From the NCBI RefSeq assembly GCF_030373185.1, contig NZ_JAUCZH010000004.1, forward strand, positions 434,001-498,000: a DNA stretch of 64,000 nucleotides. The letters are read 5' to 3'. The notes under the pieces are model-generated. The model was not told the origin of the DNA. It searched no databases and saw only the letters and a program-made list of their open reading frames with translations. Below are positions 34,057 through 42,744 of the stretch, piece after piece (the first letter of the stretch is position 1; every line of letters starts with the position of its first letter). The translations under genes and the position numbers were made by a program. This DNA is from Tabrizicola sp. (lineage in GTDB: Bacteria; Pseudomonadota; Alphaproteobacteria; Rhodobacterales; Rhodobacteraceae).

Positions 34057-34829
34057 TTGGCGGGTTTCCCGTCATAGCAGATCGCAAGATCGGCGTTGTG
34101 CGACAGGATGAAGCCGATGGGGCGCTGAGATTCCTCATAAAGATGCGCGGCAAGACCCCCGGCGCGCGCCAGAAGCGGCACCGCCTTCATCGCCTCGATC
34201 GGCCAACCAGCATCAAGGATAACCGCCGGGATCGCGCCCGAGACGTTGATTGGCAGGGGACGGTTCATGATGCGCGGGGCATGGGTGCCAAGATGGCGCA
34301 GGGCCGCGACATGCGGGCCGGACACGCCCAGCCGGTCGGCGATTTCCAACAGCTTGTCGGCGCGCGGGTCGCCCGCCGTGTGCTGCGGATGGCCAAGCCC
34401 GGGCACCTTGCGCCGCGCCGCCTTCAATCCTTCCAGCGAGGCAATCGCGGCGGCCTCATCCCCACCAGCCGCCACCACTTCAACCAGATAGCGCCCCGCC
34501 GTTTCCGACGACCCGGCCACGACCGACCCCATCCCCAGAAGGCCTGCCGCCATCGCGCCCTGCCACGCCTCGGGGGCGGCGGCCAGCGTCATCCGGGCGG
34601 CCTGCACCGAAGGCACCAGCCCGTGTTCGGCAATGGCGACAAGGCAGGCGTTCATCATTGCCTTTTGCGTATCGCTCGGGCGCAGCCCGCAGACCAGAAG
34701 CCAGAAGTAATCGGTAAAGTCGATCTGGCCGATCAGGTCCGACACCAGATCATGCCCCCGGACGGTGATCGAATGTTCATCCGAAGTGGCAATGGCCGTG
34801 ACGGCATTGTCCTGCTTGCCGATTCTCAT
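34053..34829 (-). CDS. Citryl-CoA lyase-like protein (citrate synthase superfamily)
   Basis: A 258-residue short citrate-synthase-fold protein. Recognisable parts are DLIGQIDFTDYFWLLVCGLRP, the central VPGLGHPQH with an active-site-type His, and the C-terminal GGLAAHLYEESQRPIGF. Short members of this superfamily are annotated as citryl-CoA lyases, cleaving an acyl-CoA to acetyl-CoA and a keto acid. Joined to a CoA-transferase it would split a CoA ester made from a ring-cleavage product. The ATG at 34829 is behind GGAAGG, and the palindrome at 34844 lies just upstream. Confidence 0.75.
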   Translation of the reverse strand: MRIGKQDNAVTAIATSDEHSITVRGHDLVSDLIGQIDFTDYFWLLVCGLRPSDTQKAMMNACLVAIAEHGLVPSVQAARMTLAAAPEAWQGAMAAGLLGMGSVVAGSSETAGRYLVEVVAAGGDEAAAIASLEGLKAARRKVPGLGHPQHTAGDPRADKLLEIADRLGVSGPHVAALRHLGTHAPRIMNRPLPINVSGAIPAVILDAGWPIEAMKAVPLLARAGGLAAHLYEESQRPIGFILSHNADLAICYDGKPAK

Positions 34830-34843
34830 GACGCCTTCCTTTT

Positions 34844-34856
34844 TTCGCATAGCGAA
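34844..34856. promoter_or_regulatory. IclR operator candidate, copy 1
   Basis: TTCGC-ATA-GCGAA is a perfect inverted repeat located 15 bases before the lyase start and 76 bases before the divergent dioxygenase start. An identical 13-mer sits before the amidohydrolase gene at 36673. The IclR-family gene between them is the obvious candidate binder. Confidence 0.65.
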
Positions 34857-34931
34857 GAAAAATTCTCTTGCCGAACATTATGGGACGTTCTAGCTTTCCG
34901 TCAACCCGCGATTTCAGGGAGGGAATGCGCC

Positions 34932-35792
34932 GTGAAAGACATCAACCAGTTCACGCTGACCGAGGCCGTCAAAGCCTCGTTCAAGACCGAGGAAGGCAGC
35001 CGCTTCAAGTTCCTGCTGGAAGGCTTCATCGACCATCTGCACGACTACACCCGCGAAGTGAACATGACCCATGAGGAATGGATGGGTATTCTCATGTTCC
35101 TCTATGATTGCGGGCAGATATCGACGCCCGAGCGGCATGAGTTCATTCTTTTGTCCGACGTGCTGGGCCTGTCGGCGCTGGTGGACATGATCAACTCACG
35201 CGGGGGGGCGACCGAGGGGTCGAACCTTGGGCCGTTCTACCTCGACAACGCGCCGAAGCTGGAGCTTGGCGGCGATCTGGCCAAGGACCGGGATGGCGCA
35301 ACGATCCTGGTCCATGGGGTCGTGCGCGATTCTCTGGGTAACCCCCTTGCGGGCGCGCTGGTCGATACATGGCAGGCCGATGGCGCTGGCACCTATCCGA
35401 TTCAGGAACAGGCATCCGGCCAGGACAAGTATGACCTGCGCGGGCTGATCACCACGAATGATAACGGCGAATACTGGTATACGACGGTTCTGCCCAAGTC
35501 TTACACCGTGCCTTACGATGGCCCCGTTGGCCGTCTGTTGCGCGCCGGTGACCGGCATGCGTGGCGGGCGGCGCATCTGCATTACATCGTGCGCGCCAAG
35601 GGCTACCGCGCCATCACCACCGAGCTTTTCTTCGAAAACACCGAATACATCGACAATGACGCGGTTTTCGGTGTGCGAAAATCGTTGATCGCCAAGCTGG
35701 AACCGGTCAAGAAGACCGACACCTTGCCCGCCACCGAAAAGAAGCCGGACGCCAAGTGCCGCTTCGACTTCATTCTGGCACCGGAGGGTTGA
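34932..35792 (+). CDS. Intradiol ring-cleavage dioxygenase, hydroxyquinol 1,2-dioxygenase type
   Basis: A 286-residue non-haem Fe(III) dioxygenase cutting a catechol-type ring between the hydroxyls. The N-terminal helical dimerisation part (1-95) ends with FILLSDVLGLSALVDMIN, then TEGSNLGPFY opens the catalytic domain. All four iron ligands are visible: Tyr in GTYPIQEQ, Tyr in SYTVPYDGPVG, and the two His of AAHLHYIV. The pattern is closest to hydroxyquinol enzymes, giving maleylacetate from 1,2,4-trihydroxybenzene. The start is GTG at 34932 behind GGGAGGG. No maleylacetate reductase is nearby, which is unusual. Confidence 0.88.
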   Translation: MKDINQFTLTEAVKASFKTEEGSRFKFLLEGFIDHLHDYTREVNMTHEEWMGILMFLYDCGQISTPERHEFILLSDVLGLSALVDMINSRGGATEGSNLGPFYLDNAPKLELGGDLAKDRDGATILVHGVVRDSLGNPLAGALVDTWQADGAGTYPIQEQASGQDKYDLRGLITTNDNGEYWYTTVLPKSYTVPYDGPVGRLLRAGDRHAWRAAHLHYIVRAKGYRAITTELFFENTEYIDNDAVFGVRKSLIAKLEPVKKTDTLPATEKKPDAKCRFDFILAPEG

Positions 35793-35813
35793 ACCTTGGA
35801 TGGGGGCGGCGTG

Positions 35814-36617
35814 ATGGACGATTTGGAACGGCCGGCGGAATTTGTCGAGGCCCTGGCCAAGGGCCTTGCCGTGCTGGAATGTTTTGACGCCGCACATCCC
35901 GACATGACCCTGTCCGAAATTGCCCGCCGCGTGGGCCTGTCGCCCGCCGCCGCCCGGCGCAGCCTGATCACGCTTGGGGCGCTGGGCTATGTCGGGCGGA
36001 ACGGCAAGCGTTTCCATCTGCGCCCCAAGGTGATGAGCCTTGGGTCGGGCTTCTACTTCGCCGCCCGGATTGACGAGCTTTTGCTGCCCGAACTGCGCCA
36101 GATCGTCGAAGCGCATGGCGATGCCGCATCCGTCGCCATGCTGGACGGGGCCGATGTGATCTACATCGCCCACCATTCCACCCAGCGCGCGCGGCGGGCA
36201 ACGGCGGTTGTCGGTGCGCGCTATCCGGCGCATGCCACCAGCCTTGGCCGGGTGCTGCTGGCTGGCCTGACGGATGAGGATCTGGACCGCACCCTTGCCG
36301 CGATGGTGCCGGTCGCGCTGACCTCGCGCACGCTGACCGACAAGGCGGCGCTGCGCCATGTGGTGCTGGAGGCGCGGGCGGCGGGCTTTGCCACCACGGT
36401 CGATCAACTGGATTACGGGATCACCGCGCTGGCCGTGCCGATCCGGGGGGCGAATGGCCGGGTGGTCGCGGCGCTGAACTCGTCTGGCTATTCGGGGATG
36501 GTCACGCCGGGGCAGATGGTCGAAAGCCGCCTTGCTGACCTGCGCGCCGCCGCCAGCCGGATCGGGGCCGCCGCTGCGAGGGTTCCCGCCTTGTCTGCCG
36601 TCTTCGACGCAAGTTAA
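35814..36617 (+). CDS. IclR-family regulator (PcaR/PobR-like)
   Basis: A 267-residue regulator. The N-terminal winged helix is FVEALAKGLAVLECFD, then MTLSEIARRVGLSPAAARR, the form seen in PcaR/PobR regulators of aromatic degradation. The IclR effector domain follows, with VGARYPAHATSLGRVLLAGL and LDYGITALAVPIRGANGRVVAALN. A TTG at 35796 with GAGGG upstream is an alternative start. It follows the dioxygenase by about 21 bases and is probably co-transcribed. The two 13-bp palindromes flanking it are its likely operators. Confidence 0.88.
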   Translation: MDDLERPAEFVEALAKGLAVLECFDAAHPDMTLSEIARRVGLSPAAARRSLITLGALGYVGRNGKRFHLRPKVMSLGSGFYFAARIDELLLPELRQIVEAHGDAASVAMLDGADVIYIAHHSTQRARRATAVVGARYPAHATSLGRVLLAGLTDEDLDRTLAAMVPVALTSRTLTDKAALRHVVLEARAAGFATTVDQLDYGITALAVPIRGANGRVVAALNSSGYSGMVTPGQMVESRLADLRAAASRIGAAAARVPALSAVFDAS

Positions 36618-36672
36618 ACCGCGCTTCCCCAGCAAAGGGGGGCGCTCGTCTTGAATTCTTTGCGAATAAAAC

Positions 36673-36685
36673 TTCGCATAGCGAA
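36673..36685. promoter_or_regulatory. IclR operator candidate, copy 2
   Basis: The same TTCGC-ATA-GCGAA lies 18 bases before the amidohydrolase ATG. Its left half also pairs with an upstream TGCGAA (36661-36666), giving a second inverted repeat, so two dimers could bind side by side. Confidence 0.65.
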
Positions 36686-36703
36686 ATATGGGAGGAGGAA
36701 CCG

Positions 36704-38149
36704 ATGTGCAAATTCTGTGATACCCGCGTGAAGGCCCCGGCCGATACCGGTGGGACGGCTGCGCCGCGCGTGTCGGCGGGCTTGATGCCTGCGGGCATTG
36801 GCCAGCCGGGGCGCAAGACGCTGATCCGGGGCGGGCATGTCCTGTCGATGGACGCCGATGTCGGAAATTTTGCCAAGGGCGATGTACTGATCGAAGGGTC
36901 CAAGATCCTTGCGGTTGGCGCGCAGATCGACGCGGGCGATGCGGCGGTGATTGACGCCACCGGTCATGTCGTGATGCCGGGTTTCATCGACACCCATCAC
37001 CACCAGTTCGAAACCGCGCTGCGCAGCCTGTTGTCCGACGCGATTCTGGTGAACGATGGCCGACCGGAAAGCACGGCCAACTACTACGAATGGATGCTGC
37101 AGAAGTTCTCGGTTCTTTACCGCCCGCAGGATGTGTATATCTCGGAACTGTTCGGCGGCATCGCCCAGATCGACGCGGGCGTGACCACGGTGATGGACGT
37201 CAGCCAGATCCACCACAGCCCCGAACACACCGACGCCGCGATCAGCGCCTTGCGCGATACCGGCCGCCGCGCCGTGCTGGGTTATTTCGAGGGTTGGGGC
37301 GACGCGGCCAAATACCCCGGCGATGCGCGCCGGGTGAAGGCAGAACACTTCGCCAGCGACGACCAGCTTCTGACCATGATCATGGGCGGCGAGATCTACC
37401 TGCCGTTCCACGAAGAAGCCTGGGCCATCGGGCGCGAGCTGAACATCCCGATCGCGCTCCACGTCGTCGGCACCTTCGGCATGCAGCCAACCTTTGACGG
37501 GCTGGCGGCGGCGGGCAAGTTCGGCCCCGACAACATCTTCATCCACATGACCGGCATGTCCGAAATGGCATGGCAGGCGGCGGCGGATGCGGGGTCGCAT
37601 ATCTCGCTTTCCGTCCCGATCGAGATGCAGATGCGTCACGGCGAGCCGCCCCTGCAAAAGGCGCTGGATATGGGGATGCAGCCGTCGCTGTCCACCGATG
37701 TGGAATGCACCATGACCGCCGACATGTTCACCCAGATGCGGTCCACCGTCACGCTGCAACGGATGATCGCCAACGAAAAGGCGCTGCGGGGCGAGGATTA
37801 CCCGAAGCTTCTGTCGGCGCTGGACGTGATCCGCTTTGCCACCGTCGAGGGCGCCAAGGGGCTGAAGCTGGACCACAAGACCGGCACCCTGACCCCGGGC
37901 AAAGAGGCGGACGTGATCCTGCTGGACGCCACCGCGCTGAACGTGGCCCCCCTGAACCATGTGCCGGGGGCGGTGGTGACGCTGATGGAGCGGTCAAACG
38001 TGTCCACCGTGATCTGCGCGGGCGTGGTGCGCAAATGGCAAGGCGCGGTGCTGGGTCACGACATCGCCAAGCTGCGCGCCGAGCTGGAGGCCAGCCGCGA
38101 CTATCTGTTCGAGGCCGCGAATGTGGAACAGGATCTGTTTCGCGCCTGA
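36704..38149 (+). CDS. Amidohydrolase (ATZ/TRZ-like)
   Basis: A 481-residue metal-dependent hydrolase of the amidohydrolase superfamily. After an N-terminal extension starting MCKFCDTRVK, the beta sandwich (TLIRGGHVLSMD) leads to the metal motif GFIDTHHHQFET (H98-H100). Later ligands are the His of IALHVVGTF, the His of IFIHMTGMS and the Asp of SLSTDVECT. The class deaminates or dechlorinates N-heterocycles or hydrolyses ring amides. The CxxC start is unusual and could bind metal. The ATG follows GGAGGAGGAA. It probably converts the imported compound towards the dioxygenase substrate; this is inference. Confidence 0.85.
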   Translation: MCKFCDTRVKAPADTGGTAAPRVSAGLMPAGIGQPGRKTLIRGGHVLSMDADVGNFAKGDVLIEGSKILAVGAQIDAGDAAVIDATGHVVMPGFIDTHHHQFETALRSLLSDAILVNDGRPESTANYYEWMLQKFSVLYRPQDVYISELFGGIAQIDAGVTTVMDVSQIHHSPEHTDAAISALRDTGRRAVLGYFEGWGDAAKYPGDARRVKAEHFASDDQLLTMIMGGEIYLPFHEEAWAIGRELNIPIALHVVGTFGMQPTFDGLAAAGKFGPDNIFIHMTGMSEMAWQAAADAGSHISLSVPIEMQMRHGEPPLQKALDMGMQPSLSTDVECTMTADMFTQMRSTVTLQRMIANEKALRGEDYPKLLSALDVIRFATVEGAKGLKLDHKTGTLTPGKEADVILLDATALNVAPLNHVPGAVVTLMERSNVSTVICAGVVRKWQGAVLGHDIAKLRAELEASRDYLFEAANVEQDLFRA

Positions 38150-38160
38150 CGCAAAGACCT

Positions 38161-38179
38161 CGGCAGGGCTGGCCTGCCG
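38161..38179. terminator. Hairpin between amidohydrolase and ugpC
   Basis: CGGCAGG-GCTGG-CCTGCCG is a perfect 7-bp stem in the 52-bp gap between converging genes. It lacks a T-run. Confidence 0.4.
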
Positions 38180-38201
38180 GGGTGCCATTGCGGCCGGCTG
38201 G

Positions 38202-39308
38202 TCAGACCAGCTCGGCAACCCGTTCGGCAACGCCGGGCCGGTCCAGACTTCGCCCGCTTGGCCCGTCAAAGACATGCAGCGCCGAGGTCGGGAAGCCGAT
38301 GCCGACCGTCTCGCCTTCGGTCAGCGACAGTTTGTGTTCCGACACGACGCCAAGCGGTATGTCCTCGATCAGCAGATGATAGATGCGGGCCGATCCAAGC
38401 TCTTCAAAGAACTGGAAGGTCGCGGATAGCTGACCGTGGCCCTTTGGCAGGATCGACAGCTTTTCAGGCCGAAGACCGATCTGCACCAACTGGCCAGCCC
38501 GCGCCTTGAACGAGGACGGGATATCCAGACCTTGCCCATCGGCCAGCAGCACGGAAAGGCCGGTTGCATCCAGGCTGCCTGGCAGGATGTTCATCGCCGG
38601 GCTGCCCACGAAGCCTGCAACGTAAAGCGAGGCGGGGTGTTCGTAGATGTCTTCCGGGGTGCCGATCTGTTCGATGGTGCCTTTGTTCATGATCACCAGC
38701 CGGTCGGCCAAGGTCATGCCTTCGTGCTGGTCATGGGTCACAAAGACGCTGGTTGCCCCCACCGCGTTGTGGATCCGGCGAATCTCGTGGCGCATCTGGA
38801 CGCGCAGCTTGGCGTCGAGGTTCGACAGCGGTTCGTCGAACAGAAACACCTTCGGTTCGCGGATGATGGCGCGGGCCATGGCGACGCGCTGGCGCTGACC
38901 GCCGGACAACTGGCCGGGCTTGCGGTCCAGAAAATCGGCAAGGCCCACGGCCTTGGCTGTTGCCTCGATCCGGGCCAGCCGCTCGGCCTTTGCCACGCCT
39001 GCGACCTTCAGCGCGTAACCGATGTTTTCGGCCACCGTCATATGCGGATAGAGCGCGTAGTTCTGAAACACCATCGCGCAGCCGCGTTCGCGCGGTTCAA
39101 GCTGATTGACGATCTGGCCGCCAATCTCGATTTCGCCGTCGGTGATGTCTTCCAGCCCCGCGATCAGGCGCAGAAGGGTGGACTTTCCGCAGCCCGAGGG
39201 ACCGAGGATCACGACAAACTCGCCGTTGCGGATCGTCAGGTTGACGCCGTCCATGATCGTGGTTTTGCCGTAGGTCTTGGCGACGTTGCGGATGATGATT
39301 TCGGCCAT
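38202..39308 (-). CDS. ugpC: Glycerol-3-phosphate-type ABC transporter ATPase
   Basis: A 368-residue ABC ATPase. Walker A is GPSGCGKST, the Q-loop FQNYALYPHM, the signature LSGGQRQRVAMARA, Walker B VFLFDEPLSNLD and the H-loop FVTHDQ. The C-terminal third is the TOBE/MOI-type regulatory domain (GLRPEKLSIL) of the MalK/UgpC group. It is last in ugpBAEC order, seven bases after ugpE, with GAGG before the ATG. Confidence 0.92.
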   Translation of the reverse strand: MAEIIIRNVAKTYGKTTIMDGVNLTIRNGEFVVILGPSGCGKSTLLRLIAGLEDITDGEIEIGGQIVNQLEPRERGCAMVFQNYALYPHMTVAENIGYALKVAGVAKAERLARIEATAKAVGLADFLDRKPGQLSGGQRQRVAMARAIIREPKVFLFDEPLSNLDAKLRVQMRHEIRRIHNAVGATSVFVTHDQHEGMTLADRLVIMNKGTIEQIGTPEDIYEHPASLYVAGFVGSPAMNILPGSLDATGLSVLLADGQGLDIPSSFKARAGQLVQIGLRPEKLSILPKGHGQLSATFQFFEELGSARIYHLLIEDIPLGVVSEHKLSLTEGETVGIGFPTSALHVFDGPSGRSLDRPGVAERVAELV

Positions 39309-39315
39309 GGGTGCC

Positions 39316-40245
39316 TCATTTGTCGGTGTTGATCAGGCCGCGCACGAACCAGCGCTGCATGAGGATGACGATGGCGATGGGCGGCAGCATGACAACCAGT
39401 GTCGCAGCCATCGCAAGGTGCCATGTGGGTGTGCCGCCGCCGGTGGTCAGTTGGTCTGGCACAAGGTCGGAAAGCTGCACGACCACCATCCCGTAATTCG
39501 CCCGGTCGGTGATCACCAGAAGCGGCCAGAGATACTGGTTCCAGGCGTAGACGAACATGATCGTGGCCAAGGCCGCGATGTTGGTCTTGGACAGGGGGAT
39601 CAGCACGTCCCACAGAAAGCGCAGCGGGCCGGCGCCATCCATCCGCGCGGCCTCGACCAGTTCATCGGGGATGGTCAGGAAGAATTGCCGGTAAAGGAAG
39701 GTGCCGGTGGCCGTGGCAACCAATGGCAGGATGAGGCCGGTGTAGGAGTTGAGGAGGTTCCATTCCAGCTTCACCTCTACCCCCGACAGGGTGGCGATCA
39801 GCCAGTTGATCCCGGTCCAGTCCATGATCGTCTGGAACGGTGTCAGCGCGTTGGCGGCCACGGCATAGGTTGGCACGATCCGCACCTCCAATGGCAGCAT
39901 CAGGGTGATGAAGATCATCCAGAAGATCAGCATCCGACCGCGAAAGTTGAAGAAAACCAGCGCGAAGGCGGTGATGCAGGCCAGCGTGATCTTGCCCACC
40001 ACCACGCCGATGGACACGATCAGCGTGTTGACGAATTTCGGCCCGAAGTCCGATTGCGCCCAGGCCTGTTGCAGGTTCACCCAAAGCTGGTCGCCCGGCC
40101 AGAACTCGACCGGGGCCGAGTTGACGGCTTGCAGCGTATGGGTAGCGGCGACAAAGGCCAGCCAGATCGGCACCAGAATGACGATCAGGCCGAAGGCCAG
40201 AATCACATGGGTCGCGATGTTCAGGATGGGCGTGCGTTCGATCAT
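39316..40245 (-). CDS. ugpE: ABC transporter permease UgpE
   Basis: A 309-residue membrane protein with six hydrophobic segments and the EAA coupling loop DELVEAARMDGAGPLRFLWD. The C-terminal RWFVRGL is typical of MalG/UgpE permeases. ATG 40245 follows GAGAGGG, a few bases after the ugpA stop. Confidence 0.9.
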   Translation of the reverse strand: MIERTPILNIATHVILAFGLIVILVPIWLAFVAATHTLQAVNSAPVEFWPGDQLWVNLQQAWAQSDFGPKFVNTLIVSIGVVVGKITLACITAFALVFFNFRGRMLIFWMIFITLMLPLEVRIVPTYAVAANALTPFQTIMDWTGINWLIATLSGVEVKLEWNLLNSYTGLILPLVATATGTFLYRQFFLTIPDELVEAARMDGAGPLRFLWDVLIPLSKTNIAALATIMFVYAWNQYLWPLLVITDRANYGMVVVQLSDLVPDQLTTGGGTPTWHLAMAATLVVMLPPIAIVILMQRWFVRGLINTDK

Positions 40246-40255
40246 TGCGGCCCTC

Positions 40256-41137
40256 TCAGGTGTAATGCACGCGCCGCTCGACATAGCGGAACTGAACGAA
40301 GGTCAGCGCCATGACAAGAAGCATGAGGATGATGGATTGGGCGGCGGCACCGGAATAATCAAAGCCCCGGAAGCCGTCGGTGTAGATCTTGTAGACCATC
40401 AGGTCCGTGGCCCGGAACGGCCCGCCGCCGGTCAGCGTGTCGACGATGCCGAAGCTGTCGGTGAAGCTGTCGGTGATGTTGATCACCAGCAGGAAGAAAA
40501 AGGTGGGCGTCAGCAAGGGCAGTTGCAGATCGACCATCCGGCGCAGGGGGCGCGCGCCATCCATCGCGGCGGCCTCGGTCAGGCTGCGGGGAATGGATTG
40601 CAGGGCGGCCAGGAAGAAGATGAAGCTGTAGGCCACCTGCTTCCACGCGCCCGCGATGACGATGGCGGTGACGGCTTGCCATGGGTATTTCGACAGATCC
40701 CACCAGCCCGGGGCAATGGTGTTGATATAGCTGAAGATCCCCGCGCCGGGGTTGAAGACGAACTGGAACGCCAGCCCCACGGCGGGGGCGGCCACCGCAT
40801 AGGGCCAGATGATCCCGACCCGCCAGACCCGGTAGCCGGCCAGTTGCCGGTCCACGAAGATCGCCAGCGTCAGCGCCATGGTCATCGCCAGCACCGTAGT
40901 GGCCAGCGCATAGATCACCGACACCCGGACCGATCCCCAGTAATAGGGGTCTGACAATACCTTGGTGAAGTTGTCAAAGCCCACCCAGGTATTGCCGCCG
41001 CCCCATGGCTGTTCCAGCGTGAAGGCCCAGTAAAGCGCCTGCATCGACGGCCAGTAGAAGAAGACGAAGATGATGAGTAGCTGCGGCGCCAAGAGGGCGG
41101 CGGCAATCCAGCTGAACTTGAAATAGGCGCGGCGCAT
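40256..41137 (-). CDS. ugpA: ABC transporter permease UgpA
   Basis: A 293-residue membrane protein with six hydrophobic segments, the EAA loop SLTEAAAMDGARPLRRMVD and the early WVGFDNFTKVLSDP typical of MalF/UgpA permeases. ATG 41137 follows GGAGGT. It lies between ugpB and ugpE in the usual order. Confidence 0.9.
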   Translation of the reverse strand: MRRAYFKFSWIAAALLAPQLLIIFVFFYWPSMQALYWAFTLEQPWGGGNTWVGFDNFTKVLSDPYYWGSVRVSVIYALATTVLAMTMALTLAIFVDRQLAGYRVWRVGIIWPYAVAAPAVGLAFQFVFNPGAGIFSYINTIAPGWWDLSKYPWQAVTAIVIAGAWKQVAYSFIFFLAALQSIPRSLTEAAAMDGARPLRRMVDLQLPLLTPTFFFLLVINITDSFTDSFGIVDTLTGGGPFRATDLMVYKIYTDGFRGFDYSGAAAQSIILMLLVMALTFVQFRYVERRVHYT

Positions 41138-41207
41138 CGGACCTCCGGCAGGAAAAGGGCAGGGCGCGGCCCCGGCAATTGGGGGCCGCGCCCGTCATGT
41201 TCTGATG

Positions 41208-42533
41208 TCAGGGAAAAGATTTGCCGGCATAGGTCTGGGCAAAGCGCTTCAACTGGTCATTGCCACGCTGCACGGCGGTATCCAGCGCCTGTTGCATCGT
41301 TTTCTGTCCGGCAATGGCGGCTTCCACCTCTGCCAGCCATTCGGCGCGGATCTGGATGAAGCTGCCCAGACGGATGCCGCGGGTCAGAGGGCCTGGCTCG
41401 GTGAAGGTCAGCGATGTCAGGGCAATGTCGCGGTTCACATAGGGCTGGTTGGCGTAAAAGCCCTTGGCCAGCAGCGCGTCATAGCCTGTCTTCGTCACCG
41501 GGATATAGCCGGTGTTGGACACGAAGAACTCTTCCGATTCCGGCGTGGCAAGGAAGGCGAGGTACGCCGCCGCAGCCTTGTATTCCTCATCTGCCTTGCC
41601 CGACAGCACCCAAAGCGATGCGCCGCCCACAACGGTATTGTGACGATCGGACCCTTCATAGGTCGGGATCATCTGCACATCCCAGGCGAAGGCGGGCGTC
41701 AGTTTGTGGACAGTGGCGTGGTCGGCAATCGACGAGAAGAAGACCGAGCATTCGCCTTCGACAAAGCTGTCGCGCGCCGACTTGCCCGCCGCCGGCGTGC
41801 GCAGCATCGCATGGCCTTCATTCATCCAGCGCTGGAGGTTTTCCATATGGGTGACATGCAGCGTGGTGTTGAACAGCAACTCGCTGTCCAGCCCGTCATA
41901 CCCATTGTTGTTCGACGCGACCGGCACGTTATGCGCCATCGAGAACTGTTCCAGGTCGATCCAGGTCGAAGGCGCATAGGCAAGGCCGCAAGTCTGGCCA
42001 CTGGCGTTCAACGCCTTGAAGGCGACTTCCATGCCTTCCCAGGTCAGTGGTGCTTCGGCAATGCCCGCTTTGTCGAAATGGTCCTTGTTGTAATAGTAGA
42101 CCGGGGTCGACGAGTTGAACGGCATCGAGAAGAAATCGCCATTTGTTGCCGAATAATAGTTTGCGATGCCGGGGAAGTAGTTGGCCCAGTCGATGTCGTA
42201 GCCCGCATCTTCCATCAACTTCTTCACCGGGTAGAACTCGCCCGACAGCATCAGATCGGCGGTTCCTGCGTCAAAGCTTTGCACCAGCGTCGGGTGCTTG
42301 CCCGCGCGGAAGGCAGCGATGGTGTTCTGCACCGCCTTTTCATAGCCGTCCTGACCCACGCAGACGGCCTCATACATGTCCTGCGCCGCGTTGAAGCGGT
42401 TGCAGGTCTCGGCCACGACGGCCCCAAGATCGCCGGTCAGGCCATACCAGTATTCGAACTTCACCTTTTCCGCCGAGGCGGCTCCGGCGGCGGCGCAAAG
42501 CGCCATGGCAGTGGTCGCTAGCTTGAGTTTCAT
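41208..42533 (-). CDS. ugpB: Glycerol-3-phosphate-type ABC binding protein UgpB
   Basis: A 441-residue periplasmic binding protein with signal peptide ending GAASAEK. It follows E. coli UgpB along its length: MPFNSSTPVYYYNKDHF, the WIDLEQFSMAHNVPVASNNN ligand-site region, VVGGASLWVLSGK, TGYIPVTKTGYD, RLGSFIQIRAE and QALDTAVQRGNDQLKRF. This supports sn-glycerol-3-phosphate or glycerophosphodiester as ligand. AGGGAA precedes the ATG. Two palindromes lie in the region upstream. Confidence 0.9.
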   Translation of the reverse strand: MKLKLATTAMALCAAAGAASAEKVKFEYWYGLTGDLGAVVAETCNRFNAAQDMYEAVCVGQDGYEKAVQNTIAAFRAGKHPTLVQSFDAGTADLMLSGEFYPVKKLMEDAGYDIDWANYFPGIANYYSATNGDFFSMPFNSSTPVYYYNKDHFDKAGIAEAPLTWEGMEVAFKALNASGQTCGLAYAPSTWIDLEQFSMAHNVPVASNNNGYDGLDSELLFNTTLHVTHMENLQRWMNEGHAMLRTPAAGKSARDSFVEGECSVFFSSIADHATVHKLTPAFAWDVQMIPTYEGSDRHNTVVGGASLWVLSGKADEEYKAAAAYLAFLATPESEEFFVSNTGYIPVTKTGYDALLAKGFYANQPYVNRDIALTSLTFTEPGPLTRGIRLGSFIQIRAEWLAEVEAAIAGQKTMQQALDTAVQRGNDQLKRFAQTYAGKSFP

Positions 42534-42653
42534 TTTCCCTGTCTCCGTCAAAAGGGCCACAAATGGGGGTCGCAGTCGGGGGCCGCAGTTCGGCTGCGGC
42601 GTGGGTGACGGAATGGGGGGGGAAGGTGACAGGTTCTTGATGGCTGTGTGAAG

Positions 42654-42691
42654 TTTTATCTAATGATAAAAATGACTTGCATGTTTCATGC
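42654..42691. promoter_or_regulatory. Two palindromes upstream of ugpB
   Basis: TTTTATC-TAAT-GATAAAA (42654-42671) and GCATG-TTT-CATGC (42679-42691) are both perfect inverted repeats in the 211-bp gap before ugpB, in an AT-rich setting. They are likely operator or promoter elements. No clear Pho box is seen. Confidence 0.45.
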
Positions 42692-42744
42692 CAGCAGGAG
42701 CACCAGGTTTTCCCGGTGCGCCAGGCTGACTGAAATGCGGCGCC

